Shown here: positions 46,955 through 56,193 of the stretch, one piece after another
How the letters are laid out: each line of letters begins with the position of its first letter
Position numbering within the stretch: the stretch's first letter is position 1
DNA from: Pseudorhizobium endolithicum
GTDB lineage: Bacteria > Pseudomonadota > Alphaproteobacteria > Rhizobiales > Rhizobiaceae
Reading direction: 5' to 3'
Assembly: GCF_902153245.2 (NCBI RefSeq)
Contig: NZ_CABFWF030000001.1
Location: 372,001-436,000, forward strand
Length of the DNA: 64,000 bases
Translations under genes and position numbers: made by a program
Notes under the pieces: model-generated
Told to the model about the DNA's origin: nothing
The model's input: the letters and a program-made list of their open reading frames with translations, nothing else
The model's database searches: none

Positions 46955-48817
46955 TTATTGCGCGGCATCCGCGGCCAGAAACCCGCCGGACTGGCGCGCC
47001 CAGAGGTCTGCGTAGATGCCGTTGGCCGCCACCAGTTGCGCATGCGTGCCCTGCTCCACGATACGCCCCTGGTCCATAACGATCAGCCTGTCCAGCGCGG
47101 CGATCGTCGACAGCCGGTGGGCGATGGCGAGCACCGTCTTGCCCTGCATCAGCCGCTCCAGATTGGATTGGATCGCCGCCTCCACCTCCGAGTCGAGCGC
47201 CGAGGTCGCCTCGTCCAGCACCAGGATGGGAGCGTTCTTCAGCATCACCCTTGCAATCGCGATCCGCTGCCTCTGGCCGCCGGAGAGCTTTACGCCCCGC
47301 TCCCCCACATGGGCATCGAAGCCCTTCCGGCCACGCTGGTCTTCCAGTTCGGCGATGAAACCTTCCGCTTCCGCGCGCCGCGCCGCCTGCCGCAACTGGT
47401 CCTCGCTCGCGTCCGGGCGCCCGAACAGGATATTGTCGCGGATCGACCGGTGCAGGAGCGACGTATCCTGCGTGACCATGCCGATCTGCGCCCTGAGCGA
47501 TTCCTGCGTCACACCGGCGATATCCTGTCCGTCGATCAGGATGCGGCCCTGCTCCAGTTCGTAGAAGCGCAGCAGGAGATTGACCAGCGTCGACTTTCCG
47601 GCTCCGGAGCGTCCCACGATGCCGATCTTCTCGCCCGGACGAATGGTGAGGCACAGATCCTCGAGCACGCTCCTGCCCTTGCCGTAGTGAAAGCTGACGT
47701 TCTCGAACCTGATCTCCGGCGCACGCACGGTCAGCGTCTCCGCGTCCGGCTTGTCGACGAGTCCGATCGGCTGGGAAATGAGCTCCGCCGAGTTCTGGAC
47801 TGTGCCCAGATTGCGCATCAGCCCGTTGAGCTGGGTCATCAGCCGGCCGAGCAGGAAATTGAGGCGCAGCATCAAGGCCATGGTGAAGGCAACGGCCCCG
47901 GAACTGATGAGACCGCCGAGCCAGAGGTGGATGCTGAGCGCTCCCATCATCACGATCATCGTGCTCGACAGCAGCGCCATGGAGGCGCGCACACCGGTCA
48001 ACAGGCGGGTGAAGCGGAGGATCGTCGCCTGGAAGCTCTCGAAACCGGAACGCATGTAGCGGTCGTTGGCTTCGTCGCTGCCGAAGAGGCGAAGCGTCTG
48101 GATATTGGAATAGGAGTCCACCATGCGTCCGCTGATCATGGAGCCGGCCTCCGCCGAAAGCTTCGAGTGCTCCCGGATGCGCGGAACGAAATATCTTGCC
48201 AGGAATGCAAAGACGATCAGCCAGATCAGGACGACAACGGCAAGGCGAAGGTCGAGCTGCGCGACCAGCACCAGCGTCGATACCGAATAGATCAGCACGA
48301 ACCACAGGCTTTCCATCAGCGTCGTCAGCACATCGCCGGCCGCCTGCCCCGCCGACCAGACCTTGGTGACGATCCGGCCGGAGAAATCGTTCTGGAAGAA
48401 GGAGAGCGACTGGCGCGAGACATGGACATAGGATTGCCAGCGCACCAGGTTGTAGAAGCCCGGCGTGATGATCTGCTGGTCGACGAGCGCCGTGAGAGAG
48501 GCGATCACGAAACGTCCGACACCGATCACCAGCGCCATCAGCAGCAGTTCCCCGCCATGCGCCTCCATCAGGCCTGACCATCCCGCGGCCCGGTCGATGG
48601 TGGCGAGGATGTCGACGACGCGGCCGACGAACCAGAACATCGCCGCCTCCACGCCGGCGGCTGCCCCGCCGAGCACCAGCATCGCCAGGAACGGCGCCTT
48701 CGCCTGCCGCACATAAAACCAGATGAAGGCCGAGAGACCGGGGGGTGGATTGAGGTCGTCGCACCGTTCGAAGGGGCGGATCCAGTTTTCGAAATAGCGG
48801 AGGACGGACTTGATCAT
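46955..48817 (-). CDS. ABC exporter, fused membrane and ATPase domains (second of pair)
   Basis: A 620-residue half-transporter. Six spans in the first 340 residues are followed by an ATPase with Walker A GRSGAGKST (near residue 400), signature LSGGQRQ (near 512), Walker B ILVLDEATSALD and switch His in AIAHRLSTI. It resembles MsbA-like multidrug/lipid exporters. ATG 48817 gives the first residues MIKSVLRYFENWIRPF. The next gene upstream is a close paralogue, so they may function as a heterodimer. Confidence 0.92.
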   Translation of the reverse strand: MIKSVLRYFENWIRPFERCDDLNPPPGLSAFIWFYVRQAKAPFLAMLVLGGAAAGVEAAMFWFVGRVVDILATIDRAAGWSGLMEAHGGELLLMALVIGVGRFVIASLTALVDQQIITPGFYNLVRWQSYVHVSRQSLSFFQNDFSGRIVTKVWSAGQAAGDVLTTLMESLWFVLIYSVSTLVLVAQLDLRLAVVVLIWLIVFAFLARYFVPRIREHSKLSAEAGSMISGRMVDSYSNIQTLRLFGSDEANDRYMRSGFESFQATILRFTRLLTGVRASMALLSSTMIVMMGALSIHLWLGGLISSGAVAFTMALMLRLNFLLGRLMTQLNGLMRNLGTVQNSAELISQPIGLVDKPDAETLTVRAPEIRFENVSFHYGKGRSVLEDLCLTIRPGEKIGIVGRSGAGKSTLVNLLLRFYELEQGRILIDGQDIAGVTQESLRAQIGMVTQDTSLLHRSIRDNILFGRPDASEDQLRQAARRAEAEGFIAELEDQRGRKGFDAHVGERGVKLSGGQRQRIAIARVMLKNAPILVLDEATSALDSEVEAAIQSNLERLMQGKTVLAIAHRLSTIAALDRLIVMDQGRIVEQGTHAQLVAANGIYADLWARQSGGFLAADAAQ

Positions 48818-48953
48818 CGACGGGATATAGGTGCTTTCCCTCTCCCGGCAAAGCCGAGGCAAGCTCCAAAACGGCTTGCATCTTGGCAAGGTCTGCCGGA
48901 GCAGCAAATGCTTGGACGACGTCGCGGCGGCCGGGAACAGGCATGGCGGCGGA

Positions 48954-50813
48954 TCATTCCGCCGCCGCCTCCTCGATTTCGTGGCTGCCGAGGAAGCCGC
49001 CGGACTGGCGGCTCCAGAGGTCGGCATAGATTCCGCCGGATGCAGCCAGTTCCTGGTGCGTGCCCATCTCCACGATCCGGCCCTTGTCGAGCACGATCAG
49101 CCGGTCCATCTCGGTCAGCGTCGACAGCCGGTGGGCAATGGCGATCACCGTCTTGCCCTCCATGAGAGCGAAGAGGTTCTCCTGGATCGCGGCTTCGACC
49201 TCGGAGTCCAGGGCAGATGTCGCCTCGTCGAGAACCAGGATCGGCGCATCCTTGAGAAAGACGCGGGCGATCGCGATCCGTTGCCGCTGTCCGCCGGAGA
49301 GCTTCACGCCGCGCTCGCCGACATGCGCGTCGAGCCCAGTCCGGCCCTGCATGTCGGAGAGGCCCTGGATGAATTCCCAGGCATTAGCTCGCTTGGCCGC
49401 CTCGATGAGGTCGGTATCGCTCGCTTCCGGTTTGCCGTAACCGATGTTGTCGCGGATGGACCGGTGCAGCAGCGACGTGTCCTGCGTCACCACGCCGATC
49501 AGCGAGCGGAGGCTCTCCTGCGAGACCTGCGCGATATCCTGGCCGTCGATCGTGATCCGGCCCGCCTCCAGATCATAGAAGCGCAGCAGCAGGTTCATCA
49601 GCGTCGTCTTGCCGGCACCCGAACGTCCGACCAGCCCGACCTTCTCGCCGGCGGCGATATCGAGCGTCAGGTCCTCAATCACGCCCTTCTTCTTGCCGTA
49701 GTGGAAACGGACGTTCTCGTACCGGATATGGCCCTTCTTCGCCTGCAACTGCGGCGCGCCCTTCTTGTCCGTTACCTCATGCGGCTTCGTCATCATCGAC
49801 ATGCCGTCATAGACGGTGCCGATCGCCTCGAAGAGCGCCGAAATCTCCCACATGATCCACTGCGACATGCCGTTAATGCGCATTGCAAGGCCGATCGCCA
49901 CCGCGACCGAGCCGACCGAGACCTCGCCCGTCAGCCAGAAGCCGATGCTGGCCGCTGCCACCGCGAAGATCGTCACCGCATTGTTGAGATCGACGCAGAT
50001 GTTGAGAAGCGAGATCTGCCGCATCTGCCGGTGGACCGTTCCCAGGAACTCGTCCATGCCCTCGCGCGCATAGGTCTCCTCCCGTCCCGCGTACGAGAAC
50101 AGCTTGACGGTACCGATATTGGTATAGCTGTCGACGATCCGGCCCGTCATCATCGAACGCGCGTCTGCCTGCTCGCTCGAAAGCTTTCGGAGCTTCGGGA
50201 TGAAGTGCCAGAGGATCAGGCTGTAGAACACGAACCACAGCACCAGCGGCACGACGAGCCGCCAGTCGACGACGATCACCAGCGCCAGCATCGAGACGAA
50301 GAAGCTGATCGCGTAGACAAAGACGTCGATGATCTTCAGCACCGCCTCGCGGATGGCGAGCGAGGTCTGCATCACCTTGGTGGAAACGCGGCCCGCGAAC
50401 TCGTTGGCGAAGAAGGTCATCGAATGCCGCAGCAGGAAGCGGTGCATCTGCCAACGGGCGATCATCGGGAAATTGCCGGCCAGCACCTGGTGCATCGTCA
50501 TCGTATGGAGCGCACCGGCAAGCGGCAGCACGACGAGCAGCACCGCCGCCATCCAGAACAGCCTGCCGCCCTCCTGCTCAAGGAAAGTCGCGCGGTCGGC
50601 ATCCGACAGCCAGTCGATGATATTGCCGAGGAACTGGTAGAGGAACACCTCGGCGATGGCGATCACCATCGAGCAGATCCCGAGCAGCAGGAGCCAGGGG
50701 GCCGTCGGTTTCGTATAGTGCCAGCAGAAGGCGAAGAGCCCCTTCGGCGGAAGGCCCGGCTGGTCCTGGGGATAAGGATCGACGCGACGCTCGAACCACG
50801 AAAACATCGTCAT
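48954..50813 (-). CDS. ABC exporter, fused membrane and ATPase domains (first of pair)
   Basis: A 619-residue half-transporter with six N-terminal spans (LLLLGICSMVIAIAEVFLYQFLGNIID is the first) and an ATPase domain: Walker A GRSGAGKTT near residue 398, signature LSGGQRQ near 504, Walker B ILVLDEATSALD. It is about 40-50% like the next gene by eye, so the pair probably arose by duplication. ATG 50813 has GGAG upstream. A possible leader ORF lies 127 bases before it. Confidence 0.92.
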   Translation of the reverse strand: MTMFSWFERRVDPYPQDQPGLPPKGLFAFCWHYTKPTAPWLLLLGICSMVIAIAEVFLYQFLGNIIDWLSDADRATFLEQEGGRLFWMAAVLLVVLPLAGALHTMTMHQVLAGNFPMIARWQMHRFLLRHSMTFFANEFAGRVSTKVMQTSLAIREAVLKIIDVFVYAISFFVSMLALVIVVDWRLVVPLVLWFVFYSLILWHFIPKLRKLSSEQADARSMMTGRIVDSYTNIGTVKLFSYAGREETYAREGMDEFLGTVHRQMRQISLLNICVDLNNAVTIFAVAAASIGFWLTGEVSVGSVAVAIGLAMRINGMSQWIMWEISALFEAIGTVYDGMSMMTKPHEVTDKKGAPQLQAKKGHIRYENVRFHYGKKKGVIEDLTLDIAAGEKVGLVGRSGAGKTTLMNLLLRFYDLEAGRITIDGQDIAQVSQESLRSLIGVVTQDTSLLHRSIRDNIGYGKPEASDTDLIEAAKRANAWEFIQGLSDMQGRTGLDAHVGERGVKLSGGQRQRIAIARVFLKDAPILVLDEATSALDSEVEAAIQENLFALMEGKTVIAIAHRLSTLTEMDRLIVLDKGRIVEMGTHQELAASGGIYADLWSRQSGGFLGSHEIEEAAAE

Positions 50814-50940
50814 TCTCCATAATGACTGCCCGGGACAGGCCCACGAAATCGGCGTGGCAGTCCGGAAGGCAAGAGAAACCTAGATATGAGGCGGCAGGCG
50901 GCCGCAAACAAAGCAGAAGGAGACAGGAGGAAGACCGCGC

Positions 50941-50997
50941 CTAGGCTCGCAAGCGGGCGGCCCCTGACAGAAGGCGGGTACTCACGGCAAGATCCAT
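50941..50997 (-). CDS. possible 18-residue leader peptide before the ABC exporter pair
   Basis: ATG 50997 is preceded by AGGAGG about four bases upstream, a strong ribosome site. The peptide MDLAVSTRLLSGAARLRA ends at TAG 50941-50943, 127 bases before the exporter start. The Arg/Leu-rich sequence and position suggest translation-dependent control. It could also be chance. Confidence 0.35.
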   Translation of the reverse strand: MDLAVSTRLLSGAARLRA

Positions 50998-51169
50998 GGG
51001 GGCCTCCTGATGCTGGCTTGAAAGGGTTATCTAGCCATGTTCGTCGCAATTTGGAAGGGTCAATCACCGCAGGCTGAGGAGACCGCCCTGCCGCCGCCTG
51101 TCCGTTGCCAGCCCCTCCAGCCGCCCTGCCGGCTTTGACTACCGCCGCCGGATCGCCTAAGGGCAGATC
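50998..51169. other. intergenic region between the ABC exporters and trmL
   Basis: Nothing beyond a minus-strand TTGACC (near 51057) that could be part of the exporter promoter, and the trmL ribosome site AGGGCAG before 51170. No gene seen. Confidence 0.4.
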
Positions 51170-51631
51170 ATGTTGGATCTTCACATCGCACTCTATCAGC
51201 CTGATATTCCGGGCAATACCGGAACCATCCTGCGCCTTGCCGCCTGCCTCGGGCTGAAGGTCCACATCATCGAACCCACCGGCTTCGACATCTCCGATCG
51301 CAACCTCAGGCGAGCCGGCATGGATTATCTGGCGAGCGCCTCCTTGACCCGCCACGTCAACTGGCAGGCGTTCCAGGAGTGGCAGCAATCCTCCGGTCGC
51401 AGGCTGATCCTGGCTTCCACAAAGGCCGCCTTGCCCTATGTTAGGTTCGAGTTCCGTCCCAGCGACGTGCTTCTCTTCGGTCGTGAGAGCGCCGGCGTTC
51501 CGGATCATGTCCATGAGGCGGCCGATGCCCGCCTTCTCATTCCCATGGTGGAAGGGCAGAGGTCGATCAACGTCGCCATGTCCGCGGCCATGATTGCCGG
51601 AGAGGCATTGCGCCAGACGATCTGGTCCTGA
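51170..51631 (+). CDS. trmL: tRNA (cytidine(34)-2'-O)-methyltransferase
   Basis: A 153-residue SPOUT-family enzyme with IALYQPDIPGNTGTILRLAACLG at the N-terminus and the trefoil-knot SAM site LLFGRESAGVPDHV and IPMVEGQRSINVAMSAAMIAGEALRQ. It methylates position 34 of leucine tRNAs. The location near petABC is typical of rhizobia. A GTCGCATGCGAC palindrome lies 22 bases after the stop. Confidence 0.95.
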   Translation: MLDLHIALYQPDIPGNTGTILRLAACLGLKVHIIEPTGFDISDRNLRRAGMDYLASASLTRHVNWQAFQEWQQSSGRRLILASTKAALPYVRFEFRPSDVLLFGRESAGVPDHVHEAADARLLIPMVEGQRSINVAMSAAMIAGEALRQTIWS

Positions 51632-51750
51632 GGCCGGAACTGCACGGAAGACAGTCGCATGCGACATCTTCCTTAACCAATCTTCCGGCATATTTTCTTT
51701 AGCCGGCAACAGAACTACGTTGTCCTGAACGGACCGCTTCGGAATTCGGC

Positions 51751-53403
51751 ATGGAATCGACGATCGTCATCATCAATCTCTTCGGCGCGGTGGCCCTGCT
51801 GCTCTTCGGCCTCGCCCAGGTGAAGGACGGCGTCACCCGCGCTTTCGGCTCCCGACTTCGCAGCGGGCTCGCGACCGGCACCCAAAGCGGCCTCCGCTCC
51901 TTCGTCTCCGGCTTCCTCGCGACTATTGCGCTGCAGAGTTCGACGGCGACGGCGCTGACCGTCGCCTCCTTCGTCGAACGCGACCTGATCCGCCCGCGCA
52001 TGGCGCAGATCGTCCTGCTCGGCGCCAATGTCGGCACCGCCGTCACCGCATGGATCGTCGCGACCGGCATCGAGTGGCTCTCGCCGCTTCTGATCCTCGC
52101 CGGCGTCGTCATCCACCGCGGCGGATCCAGTGCCCGCAAGGGCGGCGGTACGGCCCTGATCGGCATCGGCCTCATGCTCCTGTCGCTCCATCTCCTGTCC
52201 ATGGCGACGGAACCCATGCGGGAATCCCCGGCGCTCGCCGCCTTCGTGCGCCTGCTGGACGGCGCCTGGCCTGTTGCGCTGGCGCTGACCGCCGTGCTGG
52301 CCGTGGTGTCCTCCTCCAGTCTCGCCGTCGTCGTCCTCGTCCTGTCGCTCTCCTCCACCGGTGCACTGTCCACCGAACTCGTTATCGTCCTGATCCTCGG
52401 CGCCAATCTCGGCGGCGCAATTCCGCCGGTGCTTGCAACATTCTCGGGCCCCGCCTCCGCCCGCCGCATCACCACCGGCAATCTTGTGGTCCGGGCCATC
52501 GGCTGTCTGATCGCCCTGCCGCTGGTCGTCTTTGCAGCCGAACTGCTGGAAACGCTGCCGCTCAATCCGGCAAAGCTGCCGGTCGACGCCCATCTGGCCT
52601 TCAACATCGTCCTGGCGCTCCTCGCCTGGCCCTTCTCGGGCCTTCTCTCCAATTTGATGAAGCGTCTCATTCCCGCCGCCGAAGATCCGGACACCGGCCC
52701 TAAGTTCCTCGACGCCCAGGCGCTTTCCACCCCTGTCGTGGCACTCGCCAACGCAACGCGCGAGGTTCTGCGCGTCGGCGACCTCATCGAGCGCATGCTC
52801 ATCCGTGTCGAGAACGCCTTCAAGAACAACGACCTCGCGCCGCTCGCAGAGATCGAAGCACTGGAGAAGCGGGTCGACAGCCTGCAGCAGGAGGTCAAGA
52901 TCTACCTCTCCAAGCTTGGCCGCGAGGGGCTCGAGGGAGAGAACCTGCGCCGGTCGCTTGCCGTGATGGACTATGCCATCAACCTGGAGCACACGGGCGA
53001 TATCATCGAGAAGGGTTTGGGCGAGCAGGTCCGCAAGAAGATATCGAGCAGCCTCAAGTTCTCAGAGGACGGCTACCAGGAGTTGAAGAACCTCTTTGAC
53101 CTCACCATCGAAAACCTGCGCATCGCCCAGACCATCTTCGTCACCGGCGACTTCGACCTCGCACTCAGGCTGATGGAGATGAAGGTCGACGTCCGCAAGG
53201 CCGAGAAGCTGTCGGCAGAACGACATCTGGAAAGGCTCCGGGACGGGCGCGTGGAGAGCCTGCAGACGAGTTCCCTGCATCTCGACATCCTCCGCGACCT
53301 GAAGCGCATCAACGCCCATATCGTCTCCGTCGCTCACCCGATCCTGGACGATAGCGGTCTGCTGCGGGAGAGCCGCCTGCGCCAGGCCGAGCCCGGCGCC
53401 TGA
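51751..53403 (+). CDS. Na/Pi cotransporter family protein
   Basis: A 550-residue membrane protein with two Na/Pi repeats: the QSSTATALTVASF strip in the first and SSSSLAVVVLVLSLSSTG in the second, each with QSS- or SSS-type motifs. A C-terminal PhoU-like helical domain spans about residues 345-530 (ALANATREVLRVGDLIERML). It imports phosphate with sodium or modulates phosphate use. It stands alone with its own upstream region. Confidence 0.92.
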   Translation: MESTIVIINLFGAVALLLFGLAQVKDGVTRAFGSRLRSGLATGTQSGLRSFVSGFLATIALQSSTATALTVASFVERDLIRPRMAQIVLLGANVGTAVTAWIVATGIEWLSPLLILAGVVIHRGGSSARKGGGTALIGIGLMLLSLHLLSMATEPMRESPALAAFVRLLDGAWPVALALTAVLAVVSSSSLAVVVLVLSLSSTGALSTELVIVLILGANLGGAIPPVLATFSGPASARRITTGNLVVRAIGCLIALPLVVFAAELLETLPLNPAKLPVDAHLAFNIVLALLAWPFSGLLSNLMKRLIPAAEDPDTGPKFLDAQALSTPVVALANATREVLRVGDLIERMLIRVENAFKNNDLAPLAEIEALEKRVDSLQQEVKIYLSKLGREGLEGENLRRSLAVMDYAINLEHTGDIIEKGLGEQVRKKISSSLKFSEDGYQELKNLFDLTIENLRIAQTIFVTGDFDLALRLMEMKVDVRKAEKLSAERHLERLRDGRVESLQTSSLHLDILRDLKRINAHIVSVAHPILDDSGLLRESRLRQAEPGA

Positions 53404-53420
53404 AGTCGCAAGCCTCGTCG

Positions 53421-54656
53421 TCATGACGCGCCTCCCCGCCTGACCTGAGCAAGGACCGGCATCCCAAGCCGCACGGCCAGCGAACCGCATGCAACGGCGA
53501 GTGCCGCGAGCCCGGCCAGACCCCATGCTGCGGAAAATCCCGCGGCCCCGATCACCGGTTGCGAAATGAGCGGCGACAGGAACTGGCCCAGGAAGATGCT
53601 GGAGACCAGCAGGCCGGATAACCGGCCACGCATCTGCGGCGGCGCAAGCAGCATCACCACTCCGGCGAAGTTCGGCATTACGGTTCCCATGCCGATGCCC
53701 GAGATGGCCAGCGCCATCAGCACCCCTGGGTAGCTGTCCGCGAACGACAGCAGCGCGAAGGCCGACCCGATCGACCCGAATGCCAGTGCAAACACACCCA
53801 TCACACCCAATCGCTGCCGTACCCTTGCGAACAGCAGCGCGCTGATTACGCCCACTCCCTGCCCGAGACCGATCGCTCCGCCGGCCAGGCTCGGTGATGG
53901 ATGTCCCATCGACTTCAGGAAGAAAGGCAACTGCGTCGGGATCATGTAGAAGACGACCATGTTGAAGATCGCGCCGACCAGCAGCAATCCGAGGAGGATC
54001 GTCGTTCGCCGGTCGAGCGGCCGCGCCTCCAGCATCCTCTGTGCCGCCGTCGACCGTTGCGGTTCGGTGATGAAGAACAGCGCGGCCGGAAGGAGCAGGA
54101 AGGCGAGCGCATACACCAGGAACGGCATGCGCCAGTGGATTTCGGCGAGCAATCCGCCGCCCGTCAGGAACAGGGTCCCGCCAAGGCCCACGAACGCCTG
54201 CTGCAGGCCCATGTAACGGTCACGAGCAGCGCCGGCAAAATAATCCCCGACGAGCGCCGTCGCCGAGGTCATGATGCCGCCGACGGCAATGCCCAGCACC
54301 GCACGCCCGATCAACAGGCCAGGCAGCGTCTCGGCAAACAAACCCGACGATCCGGCGAGTGCGAAGGTCGCCAGCGCGAGGATGAGCAGGGGCTTGCGCC
54401 CGAACCGGTCGATCAGGAAGCCGGCGACCGGCGAGAACCCGGCGATGAAGATCGCCGACAGCGTCAGGACGAACCGGCTCAGCAGGTCGACATTCGGCGT
54501 GCCCTGGAAATTGGCCTCTATGCTCGGCAGCGACGCGGCGATCGCTGCGCCCGACATGATTGTCAGCGAACTGACGGCCAGCATTGTCGCATTGCGGGCG
54601 CGGTGGGTTTCCGGGGCCAGGACAGGCCCGGCAGACGGAAGTGAACGGAAGGCCAT
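53421..54656 (-). CDS. MFS transporter, drug efflux type
   Basis: A 411-residue protein with 12 predicted spans. The motif GFLIDRFGRKPLLILAL between helices 2 and 3 is the MFS motif A, and IGRAVLGIAVGGIMTSATALVGDYF follows. ATG 54656 overlaps the stop of the FMN reductase gene (TGATG). It is under the SoxR-type promoter of that operon, so it probably exports redox-active compounds or their products. Confidence 0.9.
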   Translation of the reverse strand: MAFRSLPSAGPVLAPETHRARNATMLAVSSLTIMSGAAIAASLPSIEANFQGTPNVDLLSRFVLTLSAIFIAGFSPVAGFLIDRFGRKPLLILALATFALAGSSGLFAETLPGLLIGRAVLGIAVGGIMTSATALVGDYFAGAARDRYMGLQQAFVGLGGTLFLTGGGLLAEIHWRMPFLVYALAFLLLPAALFFITEPQRSTAAQRMLEARPLDRRTTILLGLLLVGAIFNMVVFYMIPTQLPFFLKSMGHPSPSLAGGAIGLGQGVGVISALLFARVRQRLGVMGVFALAFGSIGSAFALLSFADSYPGVLMALAISGIGMGTVMPNFAGVVMLLAPPQMRGRLSGLLVSSIFLGQFLSPLISQPVIGAAGFSAAWGLAGLAALAVACGSLAVRLGMPVLAQVRRGGAS

Positions 54657-55225
54657 CACGCCACCTCCCTGAGGACGACCTTGTCCCGGCCGTGTTTCAG
54701 TGTCGTCATCCACCAGCCCAGTTGCACGACGAGCGTGCGAAGACGTCGCAGCACGTCCTCCGGCTCACGGGGATTTCCCTCCGCGTCAAACCGTTCCCAG
54801 GCATTGGCGAAGCTGACCGTCTCGCGGATTGTCGCAGCACCAACCTCGGCGAATACCTGTCGCAACTGCTCGACCGCTCGCAAGCCGCCCGACACGCCGC
54901 CATAGCTCACGAAGGCCACCGGCTTTGCCGACCAGGGCTTCTGGTAGCAATCGATCAGGTCCTTCAGCGCCGCGGGGTAGCCATGATTGTATTCGGGCGT
55001 CACGACGAGGAAGCCGTCCGCGCGGGCAAGGTCGCGGCCGATCCGTCGCTCGACCTCTGTCCGTGCCATTGAAGATCCGGCATTCAGATGGGCGGGATCC
55101 ACCGTGAGGATATCGGCCGGCATCATGTCCGGCAGGTGCTGAAGCAGCCAGTCCGCGACCGTGTCGCAGAAGCGGCCGTCGCGCGCGCTGCCATAGATGA
55201 GGGCGAGCGTCAGTCTTGGTTTCAT
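54656..55225 (-). CDS. NADPH-dependent FMN reductase
   Basis: A 189-residue flavodoxin-like enzyme with [21 protein letters not shown] (FMN phosphate loop), [20 protein letters not shown] and [17 protein letters not shown]. It reduces FMN or quinone-like compounds with NADPH. It is the first gene of a two-gene operon (reductase then MFS pump) that diverges from soxR. AGGGAG lies before ATG 55225. Confidence 0.92.
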   Translation of the reverse strand: MKPRLTLALIYGSARDGRFCDTVADWLLQHLPDMMPADILTVDPAHLNAGSSMARTEVERRIGRDLARADGFLVVTPEYNHGYPAALKDLIDCYQKPWSAKPVAFVSYGGVSGGLRAVEQLRQVFAEVGAATIRETVSFANAWERFDAEGNPREPEDVLRRLRTLVVQLGWWMTTLKHGRDKVVLREVA

Positions 55226-55240
55226 GGGTTGCTCCCTGGT

Positions 55241-55291
55241 TTGCGTTCAAGAGAGCACCTGCTATAAAACCTCAACTATAGTTGAGGTCAA
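55241..55291. promoter_or_regulatory. divergent SoxR box and promoters
   Basis: CCTCAACTATAGTTGAGG (55270-55287) is a perfect 18-bp palindrome matching the SoxR box. On the minus strand it lies in the 19-bp spacer between -35 TTGACC (55291-55286) and -10 TATAGC (55266-55261). An overlong spacer is the hallmark of SoxR-activated promoters. On the plus strand TTGCGT (55241-55246), 16 bp and TATAAA (55263-55268) form a candidate soxR promoter whose start lies inside the box. Confidence 0.9.
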
Positions 55292-55310
55292 CAGCGACAA
55301 CCGAGAAAAA

Positions 55311-55793
55311 ATGAACGAGAAGATTCACGAAGCCATCCGGCGGGAACTGTCGGTTGGAGAAATCGCCCGGCGCAGCGGCGTCGCGGTCTCGACGCTGCAC
55401 TTCTACGAGACGAAAGGGCTAATCGAGAGCTACCGGAACAGGGGCAACCAGCGCCGCTACCGGCGCTCCGTGTTGCGTCGGGTCGCCGTCATCAAGGTCG
55501 CTCAGAAGACCGGCATCCCATTGGCCGAGATCCGAGAGGCCCTTTCCGTTCTGCCGCATGATCGCCCGGTCACCGCCGAGGACTGGCGCAGGCTGTCGGA
55601 GACCTGGAAGCAGAAACTGGATGAACGGATTTCCAGCCTGACGGCGCTACGCGACCACCTCACCGGCTGCATCGGCTGCGGCTGCCTCTCCATGACGGAC
55701 TGTCCGCTGCGCAATCCCTACGACGTGGTGGGTGAAAAGGGTCCCGGGCCGGTATTCCTGGAGGAAGAGGCGGGAAAGCAGGTTTCGGACTGA
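55311..55793 (+). CDS. soxR: redox-sensitive transcriptional activator SoxR
   Basis: A 160-residue MerR-family protein: winged HTH ([25 protein letters not shown], residues 14-38), dimerisation helix, and the [2Fe-2S] motif CX2CXCX5C at C120, C123, C125 and C131. Oxidation of the cluster activates transcription from a 19-bp-spacer promoter. The frame opens at 55197 but ATG 55311 gives the family start and lies after the operator. The ribosome site is weak. Confidence 0.95.
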   Translation: MNEKIHEAIRRELSVGEIARRSGVAVSTLHFYETKGLIESYRNRGNQRRYRRSVLRRVAVIKVAQKTGIPLAEIREALSVLPHDRPVTAEDWRRLSETWKQKLDERISSLTALRDHLTGCIGCGCLSMTDCPLRNPYDVVGEKGPGPVFLEEEAGKQVSD

Positions 55794-56048
55794 TCAGTCG
55801 GCGCTCGGCAGCCGCCGCATGGTGAACTCGATCTGGTCGCCGTCGAGCTGCCGCCAGCTCTCGACCTCCGTCCAGTAGGCGGCCTTGGGATATTCTTCGA
55901 ACCATTCCCGCGCCTTCTCGCGGGCCTCCTCGCGCGACAGGCGGAAGGTTTCCCGCACGAACATCGACGGACGCCCGGCCTTTTCACGGCGGTGCCGATC
56001 GATCCTGCGCTTCAGGCCGTCCAGTGGCGGCGCGGTAAACTTCGTCAC
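55794..56048 (-). CDS. small conserved hypothetical protein next to hemF
   Basis: An 84-residue basic protein (VTKFTAPPLDGLKRRIDRHRREKAGRPS) with the helix SREEAREKAREWFEEYP and an acidic end. I know no function. GTG 56048 has GAGG nine bases upstream and is preferred over the longer frame to 56288. Its stop meets the soxR stop (convergent); it is divergent from hemF. Confidence 0.65.
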   Translation of the reverse strand: MTKFTAPPLDGLKRRIDRHRREKAGRPSMFVRETFRLSREEAREKAREWFEEYPKAAYWTEVESWRQLDGDQIEFTMRRLPSAD

Positions 56049-56193
56049 GCAATCTACCTCTCTGGGCTGAAGATAATGCGCTGGCTCGTCTAATGCGAGT
56101 CGGAATTGCCGCAGAGCGGGTGGGATTGGCCGTCGAAAGCCGTTGCTGCTAAAGGAGTTCTGAACAGAGAATCGTCGAACGAGGGTAAATCGT

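Noticed and set aside
46716-48944. 742-residue minus-strand frame across the ABC exporter
   Set aside because: Shadow of the exporter in another frame: Gly/Arg/Ala-rich without motifs; the exporter frame has all Walker motifs.
46958-50822. Two long plus-strand frames (539 and 663 residues) opposite the ABC exporters
   Set aside because: His/Asp/Arg/Gln-rich reverse-strand shadows of high-GC genes; no domains.
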